From positions 5,498,564-5,562,563 of the forward strand of contig NC_092706.1 of the NCBI RefSeq assembly GCF_964275005.1: a DNA stretch of 64,000 bases, in the 5' to 3' direction. The translations under genes and the position numbers were made by a program. This document shows, one piece after another, positions 34,425-46,873 of the stretch. Within the stretch, counting starts at the first letter, position 1, and every line of letters begins with the position of its first letter. The notes beneath the pieces were generated by a model, which saw only the letters and a program-made list of their open reading frames with translations, did not search any database and was not told the DNA's origin. Source of the DNA: Diadema setosum (taxonomy: Eukaryota > Echinodermata > Echinoidea > Diadematoida > Diadematidae).

Positions 34425-35170
34425 CCCGGGAACATGCTTCATTATTGCAACTGATTGAAACATTGCCCTTCATTGTTTTAGTAGTAGCCATGACAAAGAA
34501 ATCATGGGCGTATACATCCTAGAGCAGGATTCGAACCTACGACCTCCTGATCACCGGACAGGCGTCATCTCCACTAGACCACCGAGCTTTCGCCCGACAG
34601 GAAGTGTTGGTTCTATAAATCCTTATGGCATGCAGCGGGTCCTGGGTAATATTATTCAAATTCATGAAATTCTTCCGTCTAGATGTTTTCATCGCAACTG
34701 ATTGGCAAATTGCCCTACATCGACGTAAATAAGCACTGAATTGGTCAGTGCTTTAGTAGTAGCATGGAGCTCCTTGGTAGTAGCCATGATAAAAAACAAA
34801 AAAAAAAAACAAAAAAAAAAAACATGGGCGTACATACGTTATATACTCGAGCAGGATTCGAACCTGCATACGACCTCCTGATCACCGGACAGGCGTCATC
34901 TCCACTATAGATCACCGAGCTTTCGCCCGACAGCAAGTGTTGGTTCTAATCCGTATAGCATGCTGCGGGTACTTATTCAAATTTATGAAATTCCTCCGTC
35001 GAGATGTTTTTCATTGCACCTGATTGACAAATTGCCATACATCGACGTAAATAAGCACTGAAATGATCAGTTTTAATAGTAGCTATGATTGAAAAATTGC
35101 CTTAGTAGGGCAATTTGTAAATCAGTTGCGATGAAAAACGTCTCGACGGAAGAATTTCTAGTAAAGAGAA
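34425..35170 (-). repeat. Cluster of tRNA-derived SINEs (minus strand)
   Basis: Two heads, read on the minus strand, show GGTGGTCTAGTGG (A box) and GGTTCGAATCCTGC (B box), at about 34524-34595 and 34853-34925. Each is followed by a body containing ATCAGTTGCRATGAAAACATC. A third, headless body lies near 34975-35075, and an inverted fragment at 35090-35170. Poly-A runs interrupt the second copy. These are not functional tRNA genes: the acceptor stem does not close. Confidence 0.75.
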
Positions 35171-36865
35171 ATCGATACAATCTATAACCATTTTCAGCAC
35201 AAAATGTAGATGAGGACATCTCTCCTGGGCATTCGGAATGCATAAGCATGCAGAAAAGGTGAAGCGAAACAAAATTTTGTTCATGATTTTGTTCTTTCAT
35301 GTTCTTTTGAAGAAACAATATATTGAGGCTTCAACCCCCACCCATCCCCCATTCGGTCACGCGGGGGGGAGGGGGGGGGGAGGACTCGTTTCAACAATTA
35401 ATGGAGATTATATCACCATCAAGCAATTCAATTCAATCTTTATTTCCGACTCAAAATGTTAAAGGAAAAATACATGTGAATATGAGCAAATTGTACAAAA
35501 AAAAAAAGGTCTAGTTTATAAAAACAATGGAAACGTCGACAGAACAAGACGAGATTATGAAAAATACAAAAGAATACAAAAAAATATGGGGAAAACAGAT
35601 ATCACAGGTATATAAAGAACAGAAACTCATTACTATTGTGGTTGATCGGAAAATGGTATGCGCGTAGAAAGCCAGAATAGGCTTGTCACGTTGCACATAC
35701 CCCGCGTTGTAATCATTTTAAGATTACTTCAAAAAATAAAATGTATCAAGTTATTCATAAAAAAAAAAGATATTAAACATATAATATAGATAGAAGAAAG
35801 ACCAATAAACCTATTTCTTTTTAAAAATAGGCCTACTAATCAACGTTTTTTTTTTTTTTGTACTGTCTTTTGAAACTATTATGAAATTGTATATTAGATT
35901 TGCTCAGTTCTAAAGTATTCCATCAAACGTGTGTCACTAATTTTCAAAATCATATCACCAGTATCATACTGCACACCTCCGCGTTTAAAAAATACACATT
36001 GCGTTCTACTTACAAAAGATCCAAGTCGAGCAGAATGGGCGCGACTTTTCCAAAGCGCACGCTAATTAAGTCCCTTTTTTTTTTAGAGTACGGGGTCGCC
36101 GAAAAAGCGCTAAAAATCTTGCGGGACATTTTGCTTATCGCAAGCTTAGAGTGTGATGGTAACCGCAAAAACGCAAAAGAAAAACAATTTTTCCGTACGT
36201 GCCGATGCGGTTATTCAATGTACAAGGGGTGACTGCATGAACGTCGACTGCACCCGTATTCGGTCACCAACGAGCGCCGCAACGTCTCCGATGCAATTTT
36301 GCGCCAACAGGGTAGTGCGCGGCGCATTTTCAGCGGCATTGAACACGCATTGACTTTGAACGCGCATATCGTGCAGTGTGACTGGGACTGAGCAAAATTT
36401 TCCGTGATTGAGGAATGTTCCTCCTAGGAAAAAAAAAGAATCGATATTTATCTAAAAAATCACTAAATACGGGCCATTTTGTGACGACAGAAAGCGAACT
36501 TTCACAAAATGTTCACAAATTTAGAAGGACTAGTCCCTCAAATAAACGTAAATTTCGGAATTCTTACGAACATTAATTGAGCAGCAAAGTCCGTCGTCTG
36601 GGAGTTCTGTTTTCATATGGTAGCGGATAATCGCAAAGTAAGAACGGGAAAATGTTCGGATCAGTTGGTCACTGTACTATGGGGTCAAAACTACAAGGCC
36701 ACACAGAATTTGCAGGGGTCAACCGATTATCACCAAAATCTTTCCTGTCATTATCAAAACATTCCCTGAACATTTGGTGCAAATCCGTTCACCGTTCTCG
36801 TGTTATCTTGTACACAAACAAACAAAAACAACAACAACAACAAACAAACAAACATACGGAACCCT
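35171..36865. other. Intergenic, mostly unassigned
   Basis: A (GAATT)n-like LINE tail on the minus strand sits at 35418-35435 (AATTCAATTCAATCTTTATTT). 36020-36400 is relatively CpG-rich but has no supportable exon. 36780-36855 carries AAACAAACAAACA repeats typical of the end of a dispersed repeat. Confidence 0.4.
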
Positions 36866-37260
36866 TTACATAACACCCTGCCGATTTTCATCGGCGTGGG
36901 TAAAAAGATTTTTGTTCAAAGATTCAATCAAAATATTGATTTCGTTATGAGAGGCAAGAAGTGAGGTGTCATTTTGCATATAAAATAAAATGAGATTCAT
37001 GGCAAGAGTTGACAATGTCGTAGGCCTATAAATTAAAAACAGTAAAGGTCCAAGAATAGATCCCTGAGGCACACCCGTAAATATATTTCTAAACGAAGAA
37101 TGAAAAGAACCATAAACAGTAAATTTTTTTTCCGTCCACATAAACAACGATTAATTAGATCTAAACCATTTAAAACACACCACGAACACCATAATATTCC
37201 AATTTTTGAAGTAAAATTTCATGAGAAAGACAGTCAAAAGAATGCAGCAATTATTATTCT
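36866..37260 (-). mobile_element. Non-LTR retrotransposon fragment (reverse transcriptase, minus strand)
   Basis: On the minus strand, LLQKLEYYGVRGV (near 37190) is followed, after frameshifts, by FTGVPQGSILGPLLFLIY (near 37050) and a Ser/Leu-rich stretch ending FTHADENRQGV. This is the palm region of a CR1/jockey-type reverse transcriptase, truncated on both sides. Confidence 0.8.
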
Positions 37261-39513
37261 AATAAGTTCACCTTTTCAAACATCTTTACGAATGCAGTAA
37301 GAGATAATAATAGGGCGATGATTACTCATAACATGTCCATCACCTTTTTATGTATTGATATTACTGTATATATACGACTATATTGTTATCATTTCTAAGG
37401 TACTACATACAATGATACATTGGGAATTTAAAAAAAAAAAGCCATTCCTACTGATCATAAAGTATGTATACGCGTTTAACAGTCCGAATTCGGATAGAGC
37501 TTTTGATCAAAACCGTCTTTATTTTTCATTTCCGAAATGATTGCAAAACTTTAAAGCATGTAATTGGTTCAACATTGATTTTATTCTATTTTATTTTATT
37601 TCCGCACTTTACACAAACATTATGAAATGTAACAAACATTTTCCAATACTAATCATATCATATCCAACAGAAAATGAATATGAATACAACAATGTACCAG
37701 TAATGAAATATTGTGTGAGTTATAATCACCCTATAAACAATTGGAAAATCATTGATATTTCAATCGAATTAATAACAAAAAAAAAAAAATATGCAGGAGA
37801 CCGTCATCTTAAAGCTGAAGTTTGAATTTGATGACGGCCTCTGGAAAAGCAGATGGCTTATACTTCATACAAATAATTTATGTATACCGGAGTTTCACGG
37901 CTTACATACAACGGCTTAATATTGATTGATTATGCTGTGTGATAATTGGGGGTTAAGAAAGATGGAAATAGGCCTATGTCTTCAGGTAATTCATGGAAAA
38001 ATGATTACCAGATAGTTGAGAATTGAATCAATCAAAATGTACTTTTTTTTTTCCTGTCACCGACTTGTCATTTTACGTTGACTCAGTATATACTTAAATT
38101 TCTATTTCATTCTCTTTTTCTTCCTATTTAAAGAAACCCATTCATGCAATTTCAAGCATTCCGGATATCACGTGTTACATTTTCTATAATTCATTGGCAT
38201 TCATTAAATTATGCACACTTCTGCGGCTTCAATTCAAGTGAATTGCTTTTACTGAGTACACACTTTTCCGGATACATCGAGTATATCTATTTCCCTAAGC
38301 TTGTTAAACACGACTCGTACAAACAATGTTTGTTTGTTTGCTTGCTTTTTTGCATGATTTCTGAAAATTAGATTCTACATTGATGTCCTTTGGATGAAAT
38401 CATTCATTGCAGAAATTATGTGGGTTTTTTTTTTCTTTTGAAAATATCAAGATAAATGCCGACTGCCAACACAAAACTGAGGAGGGGCTTAATTTTGTAT
38501 AAATCTTGTTTTAAAAAAAGATTTGAGAGTCACCTGACCATTATGGCAGTCGTGTGATAGGAAGATGTATTGTCTCTGATATATTGTTGAACGCCTGCGG
38601 GGACTTTCCCCCTTTTTTACATTTATAAGATATTCCCTTTATAAAATTGTAATTTTCCACATGAAATCTTTCACATTCCCCAGGTTCTTTCCTTGTGCAG
38701 TGGGAACGTTTTTGAACAAAATTGGAAAAAAAAATGCTGTAAAACCTATAACAAAGAACATAAGAAATATGGGGGGGGGGGATGCATGGGGATTCAGTGA
38801 TTTCATCTTAAGTCATGGATGGCATGGTAACTTGCAAGAATAATGAAACTAGAATTCGACCTTCAGGCGATCACAGGTTCTTCAAAACATGGATCTACCC
38901 ATGTTCAAAATAACGAATCAACCGGGATAAGATGATAGATTTCCTCGCCTCAAATAGACACTCGTGCGACAGTAGAATGGCACACTGACCTCTTTTGTTC
39001 AAGTTAAGATTTACACCCACGAAGCATGTTCACAATACAGTCCCCAAACACCATTTCGATGCACGAATACGGCTTTAACAATCACGCAAGAACCTTCTCT
39101 TTACAAGAATCAGTTTCAGTTTCAATTTCAATTTAGTTCATTTTTCAAAAACATTCACATAGTTATAGCATTTACTCATATTACGTAATTCTATACATCT
39201 TACGTGGACATATGCAAACATGTATTTACTTTGTACTATCAACTGTTACAAACTTGAACACGTTGAAGCAGGTTTATAATTTGAATGTTGCGAGGGCCAT
39301 TATAATCTCAGCTTGTTAAAAAGGGTCACAAAGAACTATTAACAGCAACTATGCACGTAAGTGAAAGTGATATAATTCAGAAGGCTCATAATATGGGTGG
39401 CCGTGTGAGACCAAGTGGGAAGTGGTGAAGGAAGAAAAACTCGCATATTATAGAAAATGGCACAGATTAGTAGTATACATATACCAGGACTGATAAGAGG
39501 TTCTGGTTAAAGG
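37261..39513. other. Intergenic, unassigned
   Basis: AT-rich DNA. A TTTCAATTTCAATTTAG run at 39121-39135 may be the 3' tail of a minus-strand LINE. Small reading frames (for example 37541-37825, 38144-38371) show no domain. Confidence 0.35.
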
Positions 39514-39940
39514 CATGATTTACCACTTGCAGATGAAACAAAAACCCAGCATTAGTGTTTCAAAATAGTTCTAAATCGTGAGTTAGGGATAGAAACAACC
39601 AATGTAAAAATTTGAATTAGTATAATCAATGTTAAGTATACAAAATGTGAACAATAGTTATAATAAAAAATGTTTCCAGACTAAACCGTCTACAGTTACG
39701 GTTTATTCGGTTTATTGAGAAAAATAGTGATAACTCAGTATATTCTAGGCTTTTATAGTTTATTGCGAAAATTTTATATGGTAGGATGTTTTGTGATATG
39801 CATCAAATGTGATATCTTGAATATTCTTTAAATCACTACTCCCAAAGGTAAACAGGACCTTTAAAACTATGTGCCTTTGTTGACTTCAATAGCACTTGAA
39901 ATAGTGCTGATGAAGTCAACGAAGGCGCATAGTTTAGCCT
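39514..39940 (+). repeat. Dispersed repeat, copy B, followed by a palindrome
   Basis: The first 350 bases match 17833-18195. At 39869-39937, CTATGTGCCTTTGTTGACTTCA and TGAAGTCAACGAAGGCGCATAG form an almost perfect hairpin. Confidence 0.7.
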
Positions 39941-41694
39941 GTACCTCGAAGAATATTTGGTTTATAACCGTCAAAAATAATTTCAATACTGACAGCAAAT
40001 GAAGTGGGATTTAATCAATGTTTAAGATTTGTAAAGTTGACCAATTACTCATTTAAACAAGTTCATTTCTTCTGCATACAGAATAACACACGTCAAGTGT
40101 ATGCATGCTCATCTGCTGTACTCGGTACCCATTTATTTGTATGTGGAAGCTATAATCTGAGACGCCACGTTACCTATCATATTTTGTACGTGAAAACCTA
40201 TAACCAGTCTTCTTGCGTGTTTGCGGAAAACAGTACCATTCCTTTCAATGCAATGGGCAGAATCCAATGATCTTAAACTGCCTATTCATTGACTTTTTAC
40301 CAAGCCAATTTTGTCATAAATCAAGACAAGAAGTTATACTGAATACGATTTTTTTAAAGTCTAAAATCGAACAAAAATTGTTCTAGGAAGGCTGCAAAAT
40401 GGGTCGATTTCCCCTCACGGCCTCGGAATTCGCCTAGAATTCAGTCACTTACTTGATGACGTCATCCGTTGAAGGACGCATTCCACTGGCGTAAACGCGC
40501 CGGCTGTTGCATAATGAGTTTGCGTGCATTTTCAGTCACGGTGAATGAAGTTCAAGCAATCTGATACTTTTATTGACGCAAATGGCCTAAGACGATCTCG
40601 ACCTCAGTTCTAAAGTCTATGAGGATGAAGACAAGAGTGATCTTGAAACCAGGAGTGATGACAGCGACAATATGATGGAGATTTGGGAGGAGTTAGGGGA
40701 TGCGAAATACGGTGTGCTAGCGGCAGAAGTATAGGCGGCCCGGCAGGCCGGGGGTTGAGGCCGACGAGATGGGGCAGCTGGAAAAACGGGCGATTATGTA
40801 GGGCCTACTTTCGTATATCCATGTAGACATCTAAAATTCCGTAGAAAAAAGAAAACACCTATATCACAGGACATACTTAATAGCTTATTTCCAATTACGA
40901 CCACGTGAATTTGAACGAAATCGTTTGAGGGGAAGCGCCGCTCAATACAAACTCAGTCTTCCCGACAGATCGCGGCGTAAGCTGCCTGCACAATCTAACG
41001 TTAGAACTGAAGTTAGCTGTATAATATATCGAACGAGAACTTAGCGCTGGCAGTACAATTCATTGTGCAACGATCGTTAAAAGCTATAATTATTAAGTCG
41101 GTTATGACACGAGAAATGTGTGGGTGTGGGTGTCATGCTTGTCTGTTTGTAGTCTTGTATGATATCTAGAAACTGCATTTCTTATCCGACCTTATTCAAC
41201 TGACGATTTGTTTTTCTCTCGGTGCTCATTCTCGTATAATATAGACAGCTAACTTCAGTTTCATATTTGGCATGCAACGTGTACTTTGCAATCGGCACGT
41301 TGCAATCGCTCGTGTAGAACGAATTGTTTTGTGGGAAAATTGAGCGACGACAGGAAAGTTACATGGATATCGACGCTCCCCATTGAAGGATATGCTACAA
41401 ATTTACGTGAGTGATTTAGAATAAGCAACTAGATCAATCTACGTACTGTGATTATGGTGAAATTCGGATTTCTGGAATTTTAAGATATCCACATAGGTGG
41501 AAAAAGACTTAGTCCCTGCCACGTAATGTTTGGATTTGTAAGCAGTAATATGCGTGTAAGTAAACTGTAACATAGACATCTAACGTTAGGCTTAACGTGT
41601 TAAACAGCGATTTGCATAGACTATCCTCTAACATTAGACCTGTTTTACTGACGGTGTGAGTGATACCTCGACTGTTGGTTGGCATACATCATTA
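39941..41694. other. Intergenic, unassigned, with an inverted pair
   Basis: GAACTGAAGTTAGCTGTATAATAT (about 41006) and ATATAGACAGCTAACTTCAGTT (about 41240) are inverted and may bound a ~300-bp MITE. No gene is seen. Confidence 0.4.
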
Positions 41695-43244
41695 CCCAGC
41701 TAACATTTGGACGTTTTCTGAACGTTCTTGAAACGTTCCAAGTTCGTTATTTGGACGTTTTGTCAGAAATTTTTCAGAACGTCTTTTCGTGGAAGGTTTT
41801 CGACGTATCTAAAACGTTTCAAATGGACGTTATAAAAACGTTTTTTAAGCGTTTAAAAAACCAATAAGAACCTTTCAGAATTTTTAAGGACCTGCAGAAA
41901 ACCTTTTGGACGTTATAGACGTCAGTAAAACCTTTTAAGAATATTCAAAACGATCTGCGGAAGTCCAGAAAACCTTTGAAAACAGTCTAGAAGGTTCAAA
42001 AAAAAGTTTTAAGAACGTCTAAAAAGTCTTATGACCCGTTCCAGAACATTTAGAGAACCTTTCATATCCGTCTAGAACATCCAGAAAACCTTTTAAAGGG
42101 GAAGGCTAGTAACTGATCAGTGGGAATCAGTGGAAATGCTGGGAGATGATTGTTCCAATCCTTATGGGATTCATTCAAGAGTTCATTGTATATCTATTGT
42201 TGTGTGAAAATGATTTGCTTCAGAACGGTCTCATATTCAAGTAATGTGCAGATTAATGCTCCGTCACTGATCAGGGACGCTAACCTGGAAGCATTAAACT
42301 GCACATTACTTGAATATGAGACCATTCTGAAGCAAATTATTTTCACACAACAATAGATATACAATGAACTCTTGAATGAATCCCATAAGGATTGGAACAA
42401 TCATCTCCCAGCATTTCCACTGATTCCCACTGATCAGTTACTAGCCTTCCCCTTTAAGAACGTCTAATGTTTATTTTTTACTGGGTATAAAAAAAAAATC
42501 ATAGTTATGAGATTATACAGACACAATCTGGGATTAATGTACCCTAATCCTAATCCTATATAATCCTACCTATACCTATGATGAATCTGTATCACATTCT
42601 TTTATATACCAGCAAAATGTTTAATGCATGAAGACATGGTTAGTAAAATTACATCACACACACCTTAGCTATTATAGGCCTATTAACATACGAAAATACC
42701 TCTTCATAACACAATTTTGAAATTGTGAATAACTGAACAATAACGTAAGTAAATAAGTTTATTTTCAACACAGAAAGTTTGAACCCAGCATAAATGTTTA
42801 GATTTCAATATCTTTTATCTATTTCCACTAGTTTTCAAATCTCATATCTTATTTGAATAATTATTCATAAATACGCATGAATACTCATTATAAAGAAACC
42901 AATGACGAACACATAGCGGACCAAATAAAAACGCTTTTTAAACATTCATTAAAGACGAAGTCGACGTAGCAGACCTAATAAAAACGTTTTGTGGACGTTT
43001 CTAAAGGACGAAGAGTTGGCAATGGTCATAACAAAAACGTTTTGTAACGTCCATTGACGTTTTTGAAACCTTAACAAAAAAAAAAAAAAAAAAACACTGT
43101 GCTTTGCGGTAAATGCCAAGTCTAAACTTTGATGTTGTATGTACGTTTTAAAAACGCCCATTTTATACAAAGACGTATATAGGAACCTCAAAAAAAGAAA
43201 AAAAAAAGTTTAGGAAATGTTCAGAAAACGTTGTGTTTGCTGGG
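41695..43244. mobile_element. Transposon made of ACGTT words, TIR CCCAGC(T/A)AACA, interrupted by a MITE
   Basis: Ends CCCAGCTAACATTTGGACG and ACGTTGTGTTTGCTGGG are inverted and flanked by TA. The interior is dominated by the short words AACGTTTT, GGACGTT and AACGTCTA in both orientations. The middle part (42470-42900) is plain AT-rich DNA. A separate TTAA MITE (42097-42453) is inserted. There is no transposase reading frame. Confidence 0.65.
42097..42453. mobile_element. Near-perfect 357-bp foldback, TTAA target
   Basis: AGGGGAAGGCTAGTAACTG at the left and CAGTTACTAGCCTTCCCCT at the right are exact inverses, flanked by TTAA on both sides. Arms of about 165 bases differ at only a few positions. 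As a consequence the same 68-aa frame appears on both strands; neither is a gene. Confidence 0.9.
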
Positions 43245-43440
43245 TAATTTGTCATCTTAGTAAAAAGACGGATCTGTCTCTTCACCTTGGGCTTCTTATC
43301 TAACGATAGTTGACCTAACAAGAGTTATAGTAAACATGGTCATTCCCGAGGAGTGAGGTAGCAAGCTAAGTTTCGTTAGAGACAATCTTCTCGTATGAAT
43401 TATTGCCATGCAGAACTGATTAGCCAAAACGCCCTAAAAA

Positions 43441-43997
43441 GGGCATTTAGGCCTCACTGAATCAGATCTAGTTGAACATCTTAGCCTACCTAATTGATCT
43501 TTGGCTTACCGATTTTATGAATTATTCCAAACAAGTGTTTGTTTGTTTGTTTGTTTTTTGTTTTTTCTTGCACAGATCTCGCAGCTGCCTTCCAAAACAC
43601 AGCGCCGTTCAAATCAACTGCATACCTAACCCGTGTTACCCCGGCGCTGGGCGCGTAACCAGTTAACGTGTTGGGGTCGCCGGTGCGGTTACTGCTTTCC
43701 ATGCTTACAACACAAGCTAAGCGCACACAGTGCAAGCGGTCACTGCGTGCGCTGTATATGGCATAGCCATAGGCCATGTGTAGGCCCATGCACGGCGGCA
43801 ACACCACAGCAGTTGATTTGAAGAGTTTTGAACAGCACTGTGTTTTGAAAGGCAGATGCGAGATCTGTGCAAGAAAAGAAAACAGGATATTTTCTTTCGG
43901 ATTCATTCAGAAAATCGGTAAGCTAAACATAGATTAGGAATTGCCAAACTAGGCTTAGACATTGCACTAGATTTGATTCAGTGAGAATGAAATGCCC
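43441..43997. mobile_element. Foldback element with ~180-bp arms
   Basis: GGGCATTTAGGCCTCACTGAATC and GATTCAGTGAGAATGAAATGCCC are inverted, continuing through TTTGGCTTACCGATTTT / AAAATCGGTAAGC and GCACAGATCTCGCA / TGCGAGATCTGTGC. The loop is GC-rich. The 138-aa minus frame is a by-product of the symmetry. Confidence 0.8.
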
Positions 43998-44442
43998 TCG
44001 TAAGACCGTCTGATATTTGGGTTGATTGCTGCGCAAACACCAACGTGCACGCACGCCGTGCAAGATATTTCCCAGCAAAAGTGGTTTAGAGCGGAGCTTC
44101 GCGGCGCGGTATCATCTTTGTTTCGCAGTTTGCCGCTGGGCTGCCAGTCGTACTTCATTCAACAACTAACGTCATCCAAAAGGGGGCCGAAATCGTAGCT
44201 GCCTGTCGCTCAGAAAAGCAAAAAGAATACAGCTTCTTGGTTCCGTCTGTTAAAGTCTTCGGTATCTAAATGCCATATTGACATTATTCATGCTCTTAGC
44301 TTTCTATTGATGTATAATTTGCCGTATTTCAGAAATTTCAACAGGTAGTCGGTTTAAACATAATAAGTGGTGGTGAGGAGAAAAATCTTTCCATGAAAAT
44401 GTTTGACTTATTAGTGGTACGTTTAGCAAATTACCAACGTGA

Positions 44443-44714
44443 TGGGGGTGCTGTGCACATGGCATAGTGGATCCGACTCTCGATCGGAGGACCCGAGTTC
44501 GAATCCCGCCCAGTGCTTACGTCCTTGGACAAGATGTTTTACCCACTGTGTCCCTCTCGAACCAGGTGTATAAATGGGTACCTGGCAACGCTAGGGCCAT
44601 AATAATGGCAGGGCCCTCTGGTAGAGCAGTGGAAACACTGAAGAGGCTACCCTGGGTAAATAAGACCTTATCGTTGTTGTTATTATTATCATTATTATTA
44701 TTACCATTATTATA
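44443..44714 (+). repeat. tRNA-derived SINE (second family)
   Basis: The head has A box TGGCATAGTGG (44460-44470) and B box GAGTTCGAATCC (44495-44506). The body has GGTGTATAAATGGGTACCTGG, and the tail is a (TTA)-rich run from 44677. This arrangement is typical of SINEs widespread in echinoderms and other marine deuterostomes. Confidence 0.85.
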
Positions 44715-45914
44715 AGGATTTTCATCGTTAAAATATTTGTTATCGCTTTCAATGCTGTCGACCAATCAGAGGACAAAATTAATATGTGAGGGATCTGATT
44801 AATATCATAGCATACTATATTGTGCAGTAACAAAGCATTCATGGCTTCTTAATGATATGCTGCATTTATAGATAAAGCCTAGGGAGAATAATTTTATTTG
44901 AAGGCAAACAAGCCAACCATTTCATTAGTCAAAAATCTTGTAAAGTTCTATTGACCATAGGTTTATTCTTACTTTGAAAGAGAGTTGTGAAGAACATATG
45001 ATATTCAGAAGAGTGCGAGTTCAGCATCATTGAATGGCAGGATGATTGGCTACCAACTGCATCTGTGAGTACAAAATACCTTACAGGTCACAGTATCTAA
45101 TTCAACAGAAGTGCCAAGGAGGTGCTTTCTAAGCCTTTGGTTGAATACAGGTTAAACGGAAACATTTTATGAGGGATATATTTCTATTCAGATATTCGTG
45201 CAGAACTGAAACCTCATGATTTTGTTGTAACATGAGGAAGTGTATAAATATGCTGTGAAACAACAACAAAACCTTCGTATAATAATGCGGGTAATATGGC
45301 TTTAGATCTGTGACGTAAAAGCTATTAAAGATGATTACCGGGTACAGAATATCATGGAAACAGCTGTCACGCGCATGTGCAGAACACCATTTTTTATTTC
45401 ATTTTTTTTTTCCTATTTAGCGTCGTCATAGTGGTTGCGTCTCATATTTAAGCTCGCTGCTCTTTGCCAAGAGTGTGATACGTAACTATGGGGGAAGTCG
45501 TGTAAATATGAGGGTATAAAAGAGAGAGCAATGATAATGATAAACATATTCTATTTATAGGTAAAGTTGTTATTTTACCCTACAAGGCTGATCAGATGTT
45601 TTCACGTCATTCTGGAGAAAGTGCAGCTACATAGTCACAATGGTTCTTTGAAGAACGTAACACATTCCATTATTGTATTGTTATAAAAGGTAAATGTGTG
45701 AGGGTTTTTTTCCCCCACGGGGAAAAGGTGATTAGACAAAATAAACTCGTTCATTTTCATCGTGACATTGTGGAATACGCAAATGCGAAGTGACGGCAAA
45801 CTTGACGAACATAACGATGGTATGACGTGTAATCCATCGAGTATGCAGCATACATGGTTCTGATATTCTGAGATAAGTTCCGATCAATGACAATAAGCGA
45901 CGAGCCTTTTGAAG
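44715..45914. other. Intergenic, unassigned
   Basis: AT-rich DNA without a recognisable gene or element; T-runs near 45405. Confidence 0.35.
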
Positions 45915-46168
45915 AAATGAAGGGTTTGTTTGCAAAAACCGATAAGTCCATTTTTGAAGATTTTGAAGTACGATCTTTGTCATAAAGTACTAAATAATAC
46001 CTTTTAAATGATATATTGGTCACTACATATAAAGGTCTATTTTTGAAGTTATGGTGAAAAGAAGCAAAAATTTTCTTATTATTCTCTTTATTTTTCTTGA
46101 CCTTTAATCGCAAATATCTCCATTTGGCAAATATGGACTTATCGTTTTTTGCAAACAAACTCTTCAAA
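45915..46168. repeat. Foldback repeat upstream of gasdermin 2
   Basis: GTTTGCAAAAACCGATAAGTCCAT (45928) and ATGGACTTATCGTTTTTTGC (46134) are inverted around a 180-bp centre. It ends about 170 bases before the duplicated flank begins. The overlapping minus frame of 136 aa has no domain. Confidence 0.6.
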
Positions 46169-46335
46169 TATTAGTAAGGTCGACCAAAATATAGCGTGCT
46201 ATGGTTGAAAAAAAAAATCCTTGTTTGCCTGTGGATGGAGCGTGTGGAAATTGATAGAATTTCACCCAATTGAGAGGCTTGGTGCATTTGGAAGGACCAA
46301 AGAAATAAATGAAGCAGGATCTTTTACGTACGTGG

Positions 46336-46575
46336 GTTATGATTCGCTCACACCTCAATGCTCACACACGGGACTTTCGTTTCACGTCCTATAATCGGAG
46401 GGGCGACTAGATGGGATTACATAGCACACAACGTTTAGTTGCTCAGCAAGACGCACTAGACATCAAACCGCGGTGCCATTTGGTTGACAGATTACCTTCT
46501 AGGCCACCTTGCGGTTAAGAGGAGGACGAGGTTTTACAGAGATAAAAAAGGCCTATGATCATTCAATAGTTCAAG
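46336..46575 (+). promoter_or_regulatory. 5' flank / probable 5' UTR of gasdermin gene 2
   Basis: Matches the gene 1 flank from its first base in the window. The blocks AACCGCGGTGCCATTTGG and GGTTAAGAGGAGGACG are identical in both copies. No core promoter motif is evident. Confidence 0.4.
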
Positions 46576-46873
46576 ATGTGTGATGATGCCATCTTCAATT
46601 TGGCCGCAACTACGCTTGCAAAAGTCATGTCGATGGAACTCATCCCAGCAACAGGCTTGTTTGATGCCAAATATTGTACACCGGGTCATCTCATCGTAAA
46701 GAAGAACAAGAAGTGGTTTTGGCAAAGGGAAAAGATTACCCCTACTGCCTTCAAGCTCTCTGACATACTGGGACATGAAGACGTCGATATGAAGTTGGGG
46801 CCTTTCCACCTTCCTCCGATCATATCGAAGGATGAAGGAAAATTCGACTCATCACACAAGTTCGTCGCCAAAG
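46576..46873 (+). CDS. Gasdermin 2 exon 1 (start codon)
   Basis: The ATG aligns with that of gene 1. The donor AAAG|GTGGGT is identical. It encodes 99 codons plus one base, one codon more than gene 1. Of the last ~61 codons only about ten residues differ from gene 1, against about half of the first 37. Confidence 0.88.

Noticed and set aside
34524-34595. Possible tRNA gene (A and B boxes present, minus strand)
   Set aside because: The acceptor stem does not pair and the sequence continues into a repeated body, so it is a SINE head.
42150-42400. Nearly identical 68-aa frames on both strands
   Set aside because: Produced by the symmetry of the foldback element at 42097-42453.
43490-43906. 138-aa minus-strand frame
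   Set aside because: Spans a foldback element and its loop; reads as a symmetry by-product.
45757-46167. 136-aa minus-strand frame upstream of gasdermin 2
   Set aside because: Falls on a foldback repeat; low-complexity Lys/Asn content; no domain seen.
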